64,000 nt of DNA from Trichaptum fuscoviolaceum (Eukaryota; Basidiomycota; Agaricomycetes; Hymenochaetales; Trichaptaceae). Location: the NCBI GenBank assembly GCA_910574455.1, contig CAJSYZ010000001.1:3207424-3271423 (forward strand). Reading direction: 5' to 3'. A program made the position numbers and the translations under genes. This document shows positions 42,283 to 52,688 of the stretch, piece after piece. The notes under the pieces are model-generated. The model had not been told where the DNA came from. It searched no databases and was given only the letters and a program-made list of their open reading frames with translations. Numbering within the stretch: position 1 is the stretch's first letter; every line of letters starts with the position of its first letter.

Positions 42283-44636
42283 CCGGAAGACAAAGTAAGC
42301 ACCCAGAAACCGAAGTCGCTCAAGTACAAGACTCGGAAGCATACCAGCAAGCCCAGAGCATAGCAACAGCGCAAAGGACGCAAGGCCGGAAAGCGGAGTC
42401 GCTCAAGTGCATCCAACGGACGCAAGACAGTGCACCCGACGGACACCGGACAAGTAGCAAGGCCGCCGGCCGACACTCGAAGCCAAATAGCGAAGGGAAA
42501 ACTGTACCTTAGCACGAGTGAAAGAACTGCCAAAGCCAAGGACTCACTGGTGAGCACCCGACGGACGCTTGCATGGGTGGACGAGCGAACGGGCGAACAT
42601 TTGTTCGAACGGACGTGCGTACAGGCGTGCAACCGGCCGGCAACATAAGTGTGGCGACAGACAAGTGTGTGCGCGTGGCGTGGGAGAACAGGGTGACGGA
42701 CAAGGGAACTAACGGACGTCACATAAAGGACACTTGGTGGCGACGTGCGCGAGTGGCGTGGGAATAGGGTTGCCAATTGAGGGACGGGGACAAAGACGGG
42801 GACTCAGCCTAGTAGCGGTGACCGGAGTAGCCGGTTCACACGCGATAATAACTTGTGTTAAGCACGTTATGTAGACCGTGTGAAAATTTAGCGTTCTTTC
42901 CCCGACTACTACAATCTAAGTGTGTGCGCGCTTGGGACTGAAGCGGGGCTGCGTCGGACGTCTGCGCTGTGAGCGCGTTTGACACGACATTAGTTCTTTC
43001 GACGGAACGACGAGTCTCTGGGGCACGACAACTAAGCTTGCGGATTTCCTCTGGTGTCTTCCTTCGAAGCGACGGGGCGGACGCGGGCTACGGCGACTGG
43101 TGCTTGTGCATAGGTGCGCTCGACTGGTCGTCTTAGTTCTTTCGACGGAACGACGGGTCTCTAGAAGTCAAGAGCCAAGCTTGCGGATTTCCTCTGGTGT
43201 CTTCCCTCGACGGGCGCGACGCAAGGCGACGAGGCTCAATAGCCATTCTTTACTGGGGTGTTTGTTTCTTGTCTTTGGACTACTGGGAAGGGCGGTGACG
43301 ACGCACGCAGAAGACATACTTACGGACGGGCGGTTGGAGTCTGCGCATCAGCGGGTTCTTCTGACTGTCTTGTTTCTTTCTTACGGGTGTTTCTTGTCTT
43401 CGGACTTCGTTGGGTGGACGCGCGAAGACTCCGTCTACGGACGATTGGGGGCCGTTGGCTATTTTCATTAGTTTCCTTCATTGTTTCTCCTCTTCTTTCT
43501 GTCTATTCTACTACTCTTTTATTCTTCTTTGGGTTCACTACACTCCCACCCCCTTATCATTTATCATATTTTCACCGTACGGCCCCATCTACTCCCTCTC
43601 CGAAGTCGAGCTGAAAGCCCTCCGCGAGTACCTTGATGACAACCTCCGCAAAGGCTTCATCCGACCCTCTAATTCCCCGGCTGGTGCACCCATCCTTTTC
43701 GCTAAGAAAAAAGACGGCTCGCTACGCCTCTGCGTTGACTATCGAGGACTCAATAAAATCACTCGAAAAAACCGCTACCCACTACCCCTCATCAACGATC
43801 TCCTCGACCGCATGAAGAAGGCGAAAATCTTCACCAAGATCGACCTCCGCGCAGGTTACAACAATGTTCGCATCGCAGCAGGACACGAATGGAAGACGGC
43901 ATTTCGAACTTGATACGGATCGTTCGAGTACCTCATGATGCCTTTCAGGATGACCAACTCCCCCGGTACATTCCAACACTTCATGAACGACATCTTCAAG
44001 GATATGGCCGACGACTTTGTCATCATTTATCTAGACGACATCCTCATCTTCAGCAAAGACCCCGCCAAACACAAGGAACATGTCCGTCTCGTCCTCCAAC
44101 GCCTCTGAGATCACAACCTACACGCGAAAACCGAAAAGTGTTCGTTCAACACCACCTCTGTTGAATACCTCGGGTTCATAGTTTCCCCCGACGGCGTCTC
44201 CATGGATCCCGCGAAAACAGAAGTTATCCAATCTTGGCCTATCCCCCGAAACGTCCGCGAAGTTCAATCCTTCCTCGGGTTCGCTAACTTTTATCGTTGA
44301 TTCATTGACAAATACTCCAATATTGTCAAACCACTCACCTCCCTCACCCGCAAAGACCATCCTTTCAAATGGTCCGATGATGCACAGAAGGCCTTCAACA
44401 AGCTCAAACGCGCCTTTCAATCAGCTCCCGTCCTCGCCCACTTCAATCCTGACGACCCCTCTGTCGTAGAAACCGACGCCTCGGACTTCGCCATCAGCGC
44501 TATCCTCTCACAGATCAAATCGACGGACAACGACATTCACCCCATCGCATTTTTTTCCCGCACCATGGCCCCCGCCGAGCAAAACTACGACATCCACGAC
44601 AAGGAACTCGTCGACGCATTCTATCACTGGCGCCAT

Positions 44637-45420
44637 TGTCAAGATCCCGGGCTCCTTTTCCCATTTCCCGCACTTTCCCGCCAAGGATCCCGACATGAGC
44701 AGACAATCCCGCGGGGAGAATCCCGCCATTGGATTCCCGGCGCGAAACCTCATTCCCGAATCGCACGATCCCATGCTCACGTGACTTATCCCGCACCACC
44801 GTCCCGGCAACCATGCACGCATACACACACTCATTTACGACGACCCGCCACGGCACACGTACATTCACTTATCAACATACGCTCATTAATCCGCTAGTAC
44901 CTCAAGGTGACGACCTGCAACAGTCTGGCATACCTAGTCTGGCTAGTCGCGGCCCCGGACCGGACGCTGACATCCACGGACAGGCCGTAGCCATCTGGAG
45001 AGACGGGATGGACATGCCTAGCATTGCGGTCGTAGCATGTATCGTTTGTAGTAGATAGGTGCGCATTGCGCAAGGACACTTAGCGTAGATTAACTATACA
45101 GTCTTTACGAAGTAGATAAATAGCTGTAGGCATTGTAAGGAGCACCCCACTTTTGACCTCTTGTGGAGTGCTTCCTTAGGTGCGATCTCTCTCTTTTCTC
45201 CTGTGTAGTTAGTTGCGCAATACTTACTTGTGGAGTGCTTCCTTAGGGATCCGCTTACTTGACGTTCAAAGCAGTGAAGAGTCCTAGCTGGCCTTGAGAA
45301 TCCCGCGACGCGCTTGGATAGAGTCCGGCGCATTCCCCTTCCCGAATTCCCACGCTCGATTCCCGGTCGCGAATCCAGTTCCCGAACTGTTTCCCGCTAC
45401 GATTCCCGACGGTCGTAACA
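44637..45420 (-). mobile_element. Solo gypsy-2 LTR in gypsy-3 RNase H
   Basis: 784 bp in reverse orientation to 28797-29615 (TGTCAAGATCC...GGTCGTAACA), duplication gccat at 44632-44636 and 45421-45425. Insert plus duplication is 789 bp, a multiple of three, so the gypsy-3 pol frame is in register on both sides. Confidence 0.93.
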
Positions 45421-47167
45421 GCCATTACCTTGAAGGTTCCCGTCACTGTGTCGAAGTCTTTTCCGACCACAAAAACCTTAAGCACTTCAACGAGAAATGA
45501 CGTCTCAATAGACGACAAGCACAATGGTCGGAATTTCTCGAAGACTTCTACTTTCACATCAATCACCGAGCGGGGAAACTTGGCACCAAACCCGATGTCT
45601 TCACCCGTCACCGCGACATGTATCCCCGCGGGGAAGAACGCAATACGCTTGACGACCTCAACAAACGACAAATTCTTCAACCTCACCACCTCCTCGCCAA
45701 CCTCATCCTCGACTCCACAGTGCTTGACTCTCAATTGGCAGAAGGTATTTGTCTTGATGAATTTACTCAAACTAAACTCTCAACCTTAGAACACAATCCC
45801 GGAAACAACAAATTTTCCCGAGACCCCCACGGTCGACTCCTCTACGATAATCGTCTATACGTCCCCGACCACAACGATTTACGCCTCCTCCTCACGCAAG
45901 CACACCACAACCATTTTCTCGCAGGCCACCCCGGCATCCGCAAAACGATGCAACTCATCAAACGACGTTACAACTGGCCGAAACTTGAAAAATTCGTGAC
46001 CTCATCCGTCAAATCATGCCCCGACTGCCAACGCGCAAAATCATCCCGACACAAACCCTATGGCCCACTTCGCTTCCTTCCCATCCCTGACCGACCATGG
46101 ACTTCCATATCCATGGACTTCATAGAAGGACTCCCGCTCAGTAACGACTTCGACTGCATTCTCATAGTCGTCGATCGACTCACGAAAATGGCGATCTTCA
46201 TCCCCACCACCAAAACACTCGACACACCGGGACTTGCCCAGCTCTTTCTCCGCCACGTCTTCGCAAAACACGGAGTCCCACACGACATTGTTTCCGACAG
46301 GGGAAAGCATTTTGTATCCCGCTTCTGGGCCTCCCTATGCCACTTGCTCAAAATCAAGTCTAATCTTTCCACAGCCTATCACCCCGAAACCAATGGCCAG
46401 ACAGAACACGTCAATCAGATTCTCGAACAATACCTTCGAATCTACATCAACTATCAACAAGACAACTGGTCCGACCTCCTCCCCCTCGCCGAATTTGCCT
46501 ACAACAATTCCCCGCACTCCGCCACCGGCGTATCCCCGTTTTTCGCGAACAAAGGCTACCACCCCCAACTCACCGTCACCATCAGTGACGTCCCCTCCGC
46601 AGCAGCAGCGGACGCAGCATCTGACATCGCCAACGTCCACGCTTACCTCCAACAACAACTCCGCCTCACCATTCAACAATACCAGCAAAACACGACCAAT
46701 CGACGATCCCCAATACCCGCCTTCAACCCCGGCGACCTAGTTTGGCTAGACACCCGCAACATCCGCACCCGCCACCCCATGAAGAAACTCGATCACAAAC
46801 ACATCGGACCCTTCCCCATACTTGAAATTATCTCCACCTACGCCCGTCGTATTGGCCTACACTCGAACTCAAAGCTATTCACAACGTATTCCATGTTTCG
46901 CTCCTCAAACCCCACTCCCCGAACCCATTCCCGACACGCACCCAAGACCCTCCACCACCTGTCGAAATCGCGAACGAACTCGAATACGAAGTGGAGGAAA
47001 TTCTCGACTCCCGTTTCAATAAGAAACGCCAATGCTTTGAATACCTTGTCCAGTGGCGGGGATACAACAATCCCTCATGGCAATCACTCACGAACGTCGC
47101 AAATTCCCCCGACCTCGTCAAACTCTTCCACAAACGGTATCCCACAAAACCAAAACCGCCCCCCTAA

Positions 47168-47462
47168 CAAAACAACCTCCAACTCTACTTCGTCATCTCT
47201 CCCATTTTCTCCCTTATTCTATCCTCTCTATAGACACCACCACTCAACGACAACAAAGCCAAAAAAAACCAACCGTCTTCCGCCATTTTCCTCACATTTT
47301 TCAATATTCATGTACAACCAACCACTTACTTATTTTCCGTCAATTCTCTTATTCACACGCAAAACATCTACGAAACACGAATGTCCATTTCATTCTTACA
47401 AAACAGTTCAAAAAGCAAAAAACCGTCCAAAAAAAAAATTATATACATATAAATTAGCACTT
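47168..47462. other. Pyrimidine-rich spacer between convergent pol and antisense gene
   Basis: About 295 bp with no frame, rich in C/T runs and short A runs. Holds the 3' ends of both convergent transcription units. Confidence 0.5.
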
Positions 47463-49478
47463 CTACTCCTTCTCCCTCTCCTCATACGCCCTCAACGACT
47501 CCCCATACCTCTCATCCCTCCCGCACCGATCCTCCTCTCTCTTCCACCACTTCCACGCTTCCTCCAAAGTCACCGCTTCCCCCTGCAACCTCAAATACTC
47601 CGCCATCGCCTTCCCATAGGCCAACATGGCCTCGTTCAACTCCTTCCTCTTCGCCACCCACATCCGCTTATACACCCCCGACCGACACGCCACCCCCGAC
47701 CCCTTCAACCTCTCCATATACGCCATACCCCCCTCAAAATCCCCGAGCGGAAACAACCCACGTTCCGGCGTGGGCAGCAACACCGGCGGCTTCACCCCCG
47801 GGAAATCCCTCTCGAAGTCCCGCAGGAACTCTTCCATCTTCTCCTCCCCCTCCTTCACCAACCCCGATCGCATCTCCTCATCATCCTCATCCTCAACCTC
47901 ATCCCCGGACGAAGCACCCTCCCCCAGCTTCTCCGCCACCTCCTTCAACGCATCGGTCTCTTCACGCGACCGCCGCTTCCTCTCGCGCGCTCCCTCTCCG
48001 GTACCTTGTCCTGGATCTTATTCTTGACAACCGCAGAACGTGCGACGTACGTCGACTTCACTCTTGCGCGTAAAGGCACACGCAGATTCACCCTCTGGAC
48101 TTCCTTGTCCTGAATCTTGTTCCTCTGCGTCCCGACCTCTAAACCTTCCGCCGCGCGCTCGGCCATCTCTTCGTCTTCATTCTCCTTGTCTCCTTCCACT
48201 ATCTCCCCCGACTCCAACCCACGATCCTCGACCTCATGCACCACCCGCTCGCCATCCTTGTCCTGGATCTTGTCCGGCAAAACTACCTGACACGCCTGTT
48301 CGAACAACATACCCTCCCTCACCACCCTCACGACGCTGTCCTCGTCTTCGACCAATTGCACCGGTCGCGCCCTGTCCGGCGCATCCATCCGGCGTATCTT
48401 GCCCCGACTACACGCCTTACCTCGAGCCGCGCACGGAAAACACGCCCCAATCGTTTTGTCGTCCGAAGGGTCAAAAGCCGCTGACGTCACGCACATGTCC
48501 CCGTGCGGGTGCGACAACGGCAGACTCTGGCAATGCTCGCAAGCATCGTCCAAAGTCCACAAAAACCCATACTTCGACGGGTCCCTCTTGTGACTTCCTG
48601 ACCCTGAAGGCACGACCTATAAAAAAGACTAAGACATTTATACTTCTCGCACACAACACAAACGACACTCACACTTTTGGGACGCTCTCCAGGCACCCGA
48701 CCTTTTCCCTTCCCCGCCTTCTTCTCCTTCTCCTTCTCACATACCACACGCGCACGCTTCTTCGCCTGTCCCTGCGTGCCCACAACCTCACCCGCCTCAC
48801 TCTCGACTTCCACAGTCTCCCTTCCCCGTTTCTTCGGCAATCCACTTCCCGAGTCACCCGGCACAGCCTTTAATGGCTCAGGTTCGGGAGACGGAAAAAA
48901 CAGCGGGGGCTCATCAACAAACTCCTCGCCTGCTGTTGCTGTTGTTGTTGCTGTTGCTGTTGCCTCCACTACGGGCGTTACCAAACGATCCCCACCCACC
49001 ATCCGCTCCACCTCGGAAACCGACTCGACGCCCGTCCCCGGACGCTCACCGGCCACCGCAACCCCCACCTCCAAACCACCCGCCACAGGAGTCTTCTTCT
49101 TCTCCTGCTTCTTCTCCTTCATTGCCTGATACGCCCTCCTCACCCGCACCTCCGACTCGTCAACTACTGGCAGCCAGCGCAACACCGTCAACCTCGGGTA
49201 CTTCGCAACCCACTCCTCCTGCGTCATTTCGAACGCCCGCCACGAAACCTCCAGATCGTCATAGGCAGGACCTCCTTCTTCCAGGCATTTCGCATGATGC
49301 ACCTTTTTACGCAACAAATCAAATTCGACCCCCCAAAAACATTTTTCACACTTACCGTGGCCTCCAACATTGCCGCACGCGCCGCCCGAAACTCCATCAC
49401 ATTCGCATCATTCTCCGCGGGGGGCGGGAAATTCGTCAGTTCCGTCTTCAATTCTTCGACATTGTCAAAATACGCCAT
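47463..49478 (-). CDS. Antisense 4-exon gene of unknown function inside gypsy-3
   Basis: Lies between pol and the 3' LTR on the opposite strand. Proposed exons: 49356-49478, 48673-49302, 48082-48616 and 47463-48010, joined by introns of 53 bp (GTAAGT), 56 bp (GTGAGT) and a weaker 71-bp one (GTGTGC...CCAG). The total is 1,836 nt, 611 aa, without a stop. Exon 1 starts MAYFDNVEELKTELTNFPPP. Exon 2 is Lys/Glu/Val-rich with a basic stretch. Exon 3 has a Cys cluster, CEHC, then ACFPCAARGKACSRGK, that looks zinc-binding. Exon 4 is acidic, then W/K/R-rich (WKWWKREEDR). I do not recognise the family. Unlike pol, the frame carries no TGA from CGA. If the third intron is wrong, a -1 frameshift lies near 47990. 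Confidence 0.6.
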
Positions 49479-49717
49479 AGCAATAACGAAGTCAAGTGGA
49501 AAAAAGGAAACGCGCACAATACGCCCACCAGCGAACATATATCCGGACAAAAAATTCACTTTAGGGCACACTTATTCAATTTCCCGCGGCACACGTCTTC
49601 TCAACTTCTTTTCCCCCGCTAATTCCACACGCATACACCGCACATTCTCCCACGCTTCCTCACTACCTCTACGCGGACGCTGGCCTCAACGGAGCTCGGC
49701 CTTTAAGGAGGGGCAAC

Positions 49718-50225
49718 TGTCACGACGACACCTAACGCCCGACGAACGAACAATCCCGCACCCATCAATATTCCCGCCAACAATCCTGAAAACCGGCCCG
49801 GCACCCGTATCCCGGGCCTCGTGGCACACACTCCCCAACACACCAACATACTCACGAACACGTTCCCCGACCACGCCTTACGACCACACCCTACGACCAC
49901 GCCCTACGAACACGCCCTACGAACATCCTGACAGGACCACGCCCCAGAAATCTATTCATTTACATTTCGTTCCCATTATTCCCCGAAAACACGTCTACTA
50001 TCCTTTATCTTCATTTTCTAATAACTCTGATCACATTCCCTTCGCTCTTTGTTCCAGCAGACATATCCGTTTCCTCGTGTAAGTAACACGCCCCGCAACA
50101 TTTCCCCGAACCCCGCGTGTCACTACACGACTCACTTCCACGCCCCGAAACATATTTCGCTCCTTACTTCGCATTTCAAACATGTACACGTATATAAACT
50201 CGTAGATACTCGTCATGTATTTCCC

Positions 50226-50262
<37 letters not shown>

Positions 50263-51120
50263 TTATTATCCCTGCAGCATAGCTAAGTACATGACCTATC
50301 TACGACGGAGGCGCCCGTCGTCGAGGTAAACTACGAAACTGGGCGGGAGGTGCCCGCCACCAAAGGTGGCGGCTAAGTGGGCGCACCGCCTATTAAAGAA
50401 GGGAAGGGAAGAGGAGAGATTGGTTTACATATCACCCCGCCCATGTCAAGGCGCAGGTGAACCTACACTACAAGCACAGACGAAGTTTAGAAAAGAGGGC
50501 GCGTCCGGGCACAGTACCTGGGCGTTAACCTGGGTAAAGCACCGTTCTGTCTGGGATCGCTGGTGCCTCATACATAGAAAGAAGAGTAAGTTGCATCAAA
50601 GATCAAGAGGAGGGTCTGAAACGTGACCGTTAAAATCATAAAGATCCGGGTCCGTGTCCTGAGTGCGTGGTCCAAGGGCGCGCCGTACGTACACACGAAG
50701 GGTTGTCAGGTCCATGTCCTGGTCGGTTGGGAGTCCATCTAGCTCCATCATCGCAAATGCAAGGCGGATGGCAGCTGAGGTGCGCTGAGTGGGGCGGTCG
50801 AGATGCCTTCCCCGACTTGAATATCACAAGTCTTTAGGCTACTCTAAGTGCTAGGCCCTCGAGATCCATCCTTGCTTTCTCTTATGCTCTCTCTCTTGTC
50901 CTCTCGCTACTCTCCTGTTTTCTGTCTCTAAATCAACGACTTGTCGATAAATCCCCCGCGGGATAAATCCCGCCTACTCTGATCAGGGGAATTACGCCCA
51001 GATCCCCCAACTATTCGGTCTTGCGCTAGTGCGCACTCGTACCTCTTCGCCTTTGTCTTTCCCGCTCAGCTTTCTTACCTCGCGACCGCCCTTAGGCAAG
51101 GCTTGGGTCCGGGCCTGACA
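49718..51120 (+). repeat. gypsy-3 3' LTR containing the same LINE fragment
   Basis: 1,403 bp. Same structure as 13218-14603, including the LINE fragment at 50228-50808, plus a 15-bp tandem duplication of GAACACGCCCTAC near 49908-49925 and a longer T run. Followed by the gagga duplication. Confidence 0.92.
50228..50808 (-). mobile_element. 5'-truncated LINE fragment inside gypsy-3 3' LTR
   Basis: Same LINE piece and same junctions as 13715-14291. Confidence 0.9.
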
Positions 51121-52328
51121 GAGGACGCCTCAAATTCGCCATCCCTGCCGGTCCCGTTGACACTGACACTCGCCAGGCGTTTGTCTCATCTGCCAACTCT
51201 CTGTGCACCACAACCTCCATCCAGATCTTCACAGACGGCTCCAGACTTGAGCACAAGTCTGGCTCAGCAATTGTCGCTATGCGCGGTCAACATCGCTTGG
51301 GCTTCAGACACTGCGCTTCCCCCAAAATCGCCACTGCCACTGACGCTGAGATCTTCTCCCTTGCGTCTGCTCCAGCTTGGGCTGCCTCTCACTTCGGCCG
51401 CCACCTCCTGGAAGTGGAGTCCATCGTCTTCATGTCAGATTCACTAACTGCCCTTCGCCTTGTCCGCGACTGGCCATCAGCACCTGGTGCCCACTTACTA
51501 CTTGCTTGGAAAGCAGGCATCACCAACCTGCTGGACATTCACCCCAACCTCAAAATCGAGTTTCACTGGTGCCCGGGTCACTCAGGCGTCCCAGGAAACG
51601 AATGGGCTGATGAAGAGGCAAAGAAAGCCACAGAACTGCCACCCTCATCTTCCCTTCCTTCGATATCCGCCCTCCGCGAGCAGAACACCCTCAACGCCCA
51701 GAAGCAATGGGAGGATCACCTCGCCCATGCCACTGCCTCAACTGCCGACAAATACTTGGCAATCACAGGCCCACCAAAACACCGTCCGCGCGCACTCATG
51801 GAGATGTCGGACACCTACCCCCGCACTGAGATTTCAGCAGTTGCTCAAGTCCTCTGCTGCGCTGGCCCCTTTGGGGCGTACTGGATGTGCATGAGCCCAG
51901 AATATAGGCACAGAAACGGCCTGATCACCTACTGTCGTTGGCACAATCATCCCCCTTGGCCTGCCCAGACCGCCGCCCACATACTTGGTGGTTGCAAGAC
52001 TTTCCGCCCTTGGATTGGTAAGGTCTGGCCTAAAAGCACCCCACTCCCAGCCCACCACACAGAGTGGGCAGACAAACCCCTTATTGACGTGATTCGCAAG
52101 TGGCTTAAGTTCACTAGGCATCTCGACCGCCCCACTCAGCGCACCTCAGCTGCCATCCACCTTGCATTTGCGATGATGGAGCTAGATGGCCTCCCAACCA
52201 ACCAGGACATGGACCTGACAACCCTTTGTGTGTACATACAGTGCGCCCTTGAACCACGCACTCAGGACACGGACCCGGATCTTTATGATTTTAACGGTCA
52301 CGTTTCAGACCCTCCTCTTGATCTTTGA
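51121..52328 (+). pseudogene. LINE copy B ORF2 C-terminus: RNase H domain
   Basis: Uninterrupted version of the RNase H region found at 1921-9434. IFTDGSRLEHKSGSA, TDAEIFSLASAPAWA, FMSDSLTALRLV and WADEEAKKATEL supply the acidic positions; the C-terminal Cys/His region (YCRWHNHPPWPAQT, HILGGC) follows. The frame continues upstream across gypsy-3 to 13154. Stop at 52326-52328, then a 3' UTR to the poly(A) at 52667. Confidence 0.88.
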
Positions 52329-52688
52329 TGCAACTTACTCTTCTTTCTATGTATGAGGCACCAGCAATCCCAGACAGAACGGTGCTTTACCCAGGTTAAC
52401 GCCCAGGTACTGTGCCCGGACGCGCCCTCTTTTCTAAACTTCGTCTGTGCTTGTAGTGTAGGTTCACCTGCGCCTTGACATGGGCGAGGTGATATGTAAA
52501 CCAATCTCTCCTCTTCCTCTCCCTTTCTTTAATAGGCGGTGCGCCCACTTAGCCGCCACCTTTGGTGGCGTGCACCTCCCGCCCAGTTTCGTAGTTTACC
52601 TCGATGACGGGTGCCTCCGTTGTAGATAGGTCATGTACTTAGCTATGCTGCAGGAATAATAAAGCCAAAAAAAAAAAAAAAAAAAAAA

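Larger units (their letters stand above)
28733..43574 (+). mobile_element. LTR-4: probable solo LTR (~1.35 kb), split by gypsy-2
   Basis: Pieces 28733-28796 and 42288-43574 form a TG...CA unit (TGTAACACTT...ATTTTCA) flanked by CCGT (28729-28732, 43575-43578). Removing it restores the gypsy-3 frame NPP-YGPIYS. No coding potential. Contains two ~145-bp spaced direct repeats: GTTCTTTCGACGGAACGACG (~42992, ~43136) and CTTGCGGATTTCCTCTGGTG (~43036, ~43181). A solo LTR is the simplest reading; the 4-bp duplication is one short of the usual 5. Confidence 0.65.
27761..47167 (+). pseudogene. pol: gypsy-3 Pol: protease, RT, RNase H, integrase, chromodomain
   Basis: Coding pieces are ~27750-28732, 43575-44636 and 45421-47167. 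The pol frame is -1 relative to gag. Protease RALLDSGASDNFI near 27911, [11 protein letters not shown] and [11 protein letters not shown] (~44025-44055), RNase H VETDASDFAIS, integrase zinc motif (HHNHFLAGHPG...CPDCQRAK), DDE core (SMDFIEGLP, VSDRGKHFV, NGQTEHVNQ) and a chromodomain (FEYLVQWRGYNNPSW, ~46979-47160) ending at TAA 47165. In-frame TGA codons at 43911, 44106, 44298 and 45498 all sit where CGA (Arg) is plausible. A frameshift near 46830 separates integrase from chromodomain. Pol is therefore inactive. Confidence 0.9.
13218..51120 (+). mobile_element. gypsy-3: giant chromodomain Ty3/gypsy element with nested insertions
   Basis: Plus-strand element with ~1.4-kb LTRs (TGTCACGACG...CTGACA), duplication gagga at both ends, gag and pol frames, purine tract AAGGAGGGG before the 3' LTR (about 49707-49715) and an extra antisense gene. 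After removing four insertions the coding frames rejoin: gag across 16446-17955 and 19219-27646, pol across 28733-43574 and 44637-45420. Pol carries four in-frame TGA codons and one frameshift, so the copy is dead. Both LTRs hold the same LINE fragment. Confidence 0.92.
13154..52688 (+). mobile_element. LINE copy B, plus-sense 3' segment, split by gypsy-3
   Basis: Two pieces, 13154-13217 and 51121-52688, rejoin in frame across gypsy-3: the codons before the insertion (WEDPLAFAGG) continue into RLKFAIPAGPVDTD and the RNase H domain. The copy ends with the same 3' UTR and a 22-A tail (52667-52688). It starts exactly at the 5' end of the inverted LINE segment (13153), a twin-priming type junction. 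The 5-bp duplication gagga (13213-13217, 51121-51125) belongs to gypsy-3. Confidence 0.85.

Noticed and set aside
45618..48113. 831-codon plus-strand open frame
   Set aside because: Only the first ~400 codons are integrase. After the frameshift near 46830 the frame is a shadow of the chromodomain and then of the antisense gene.
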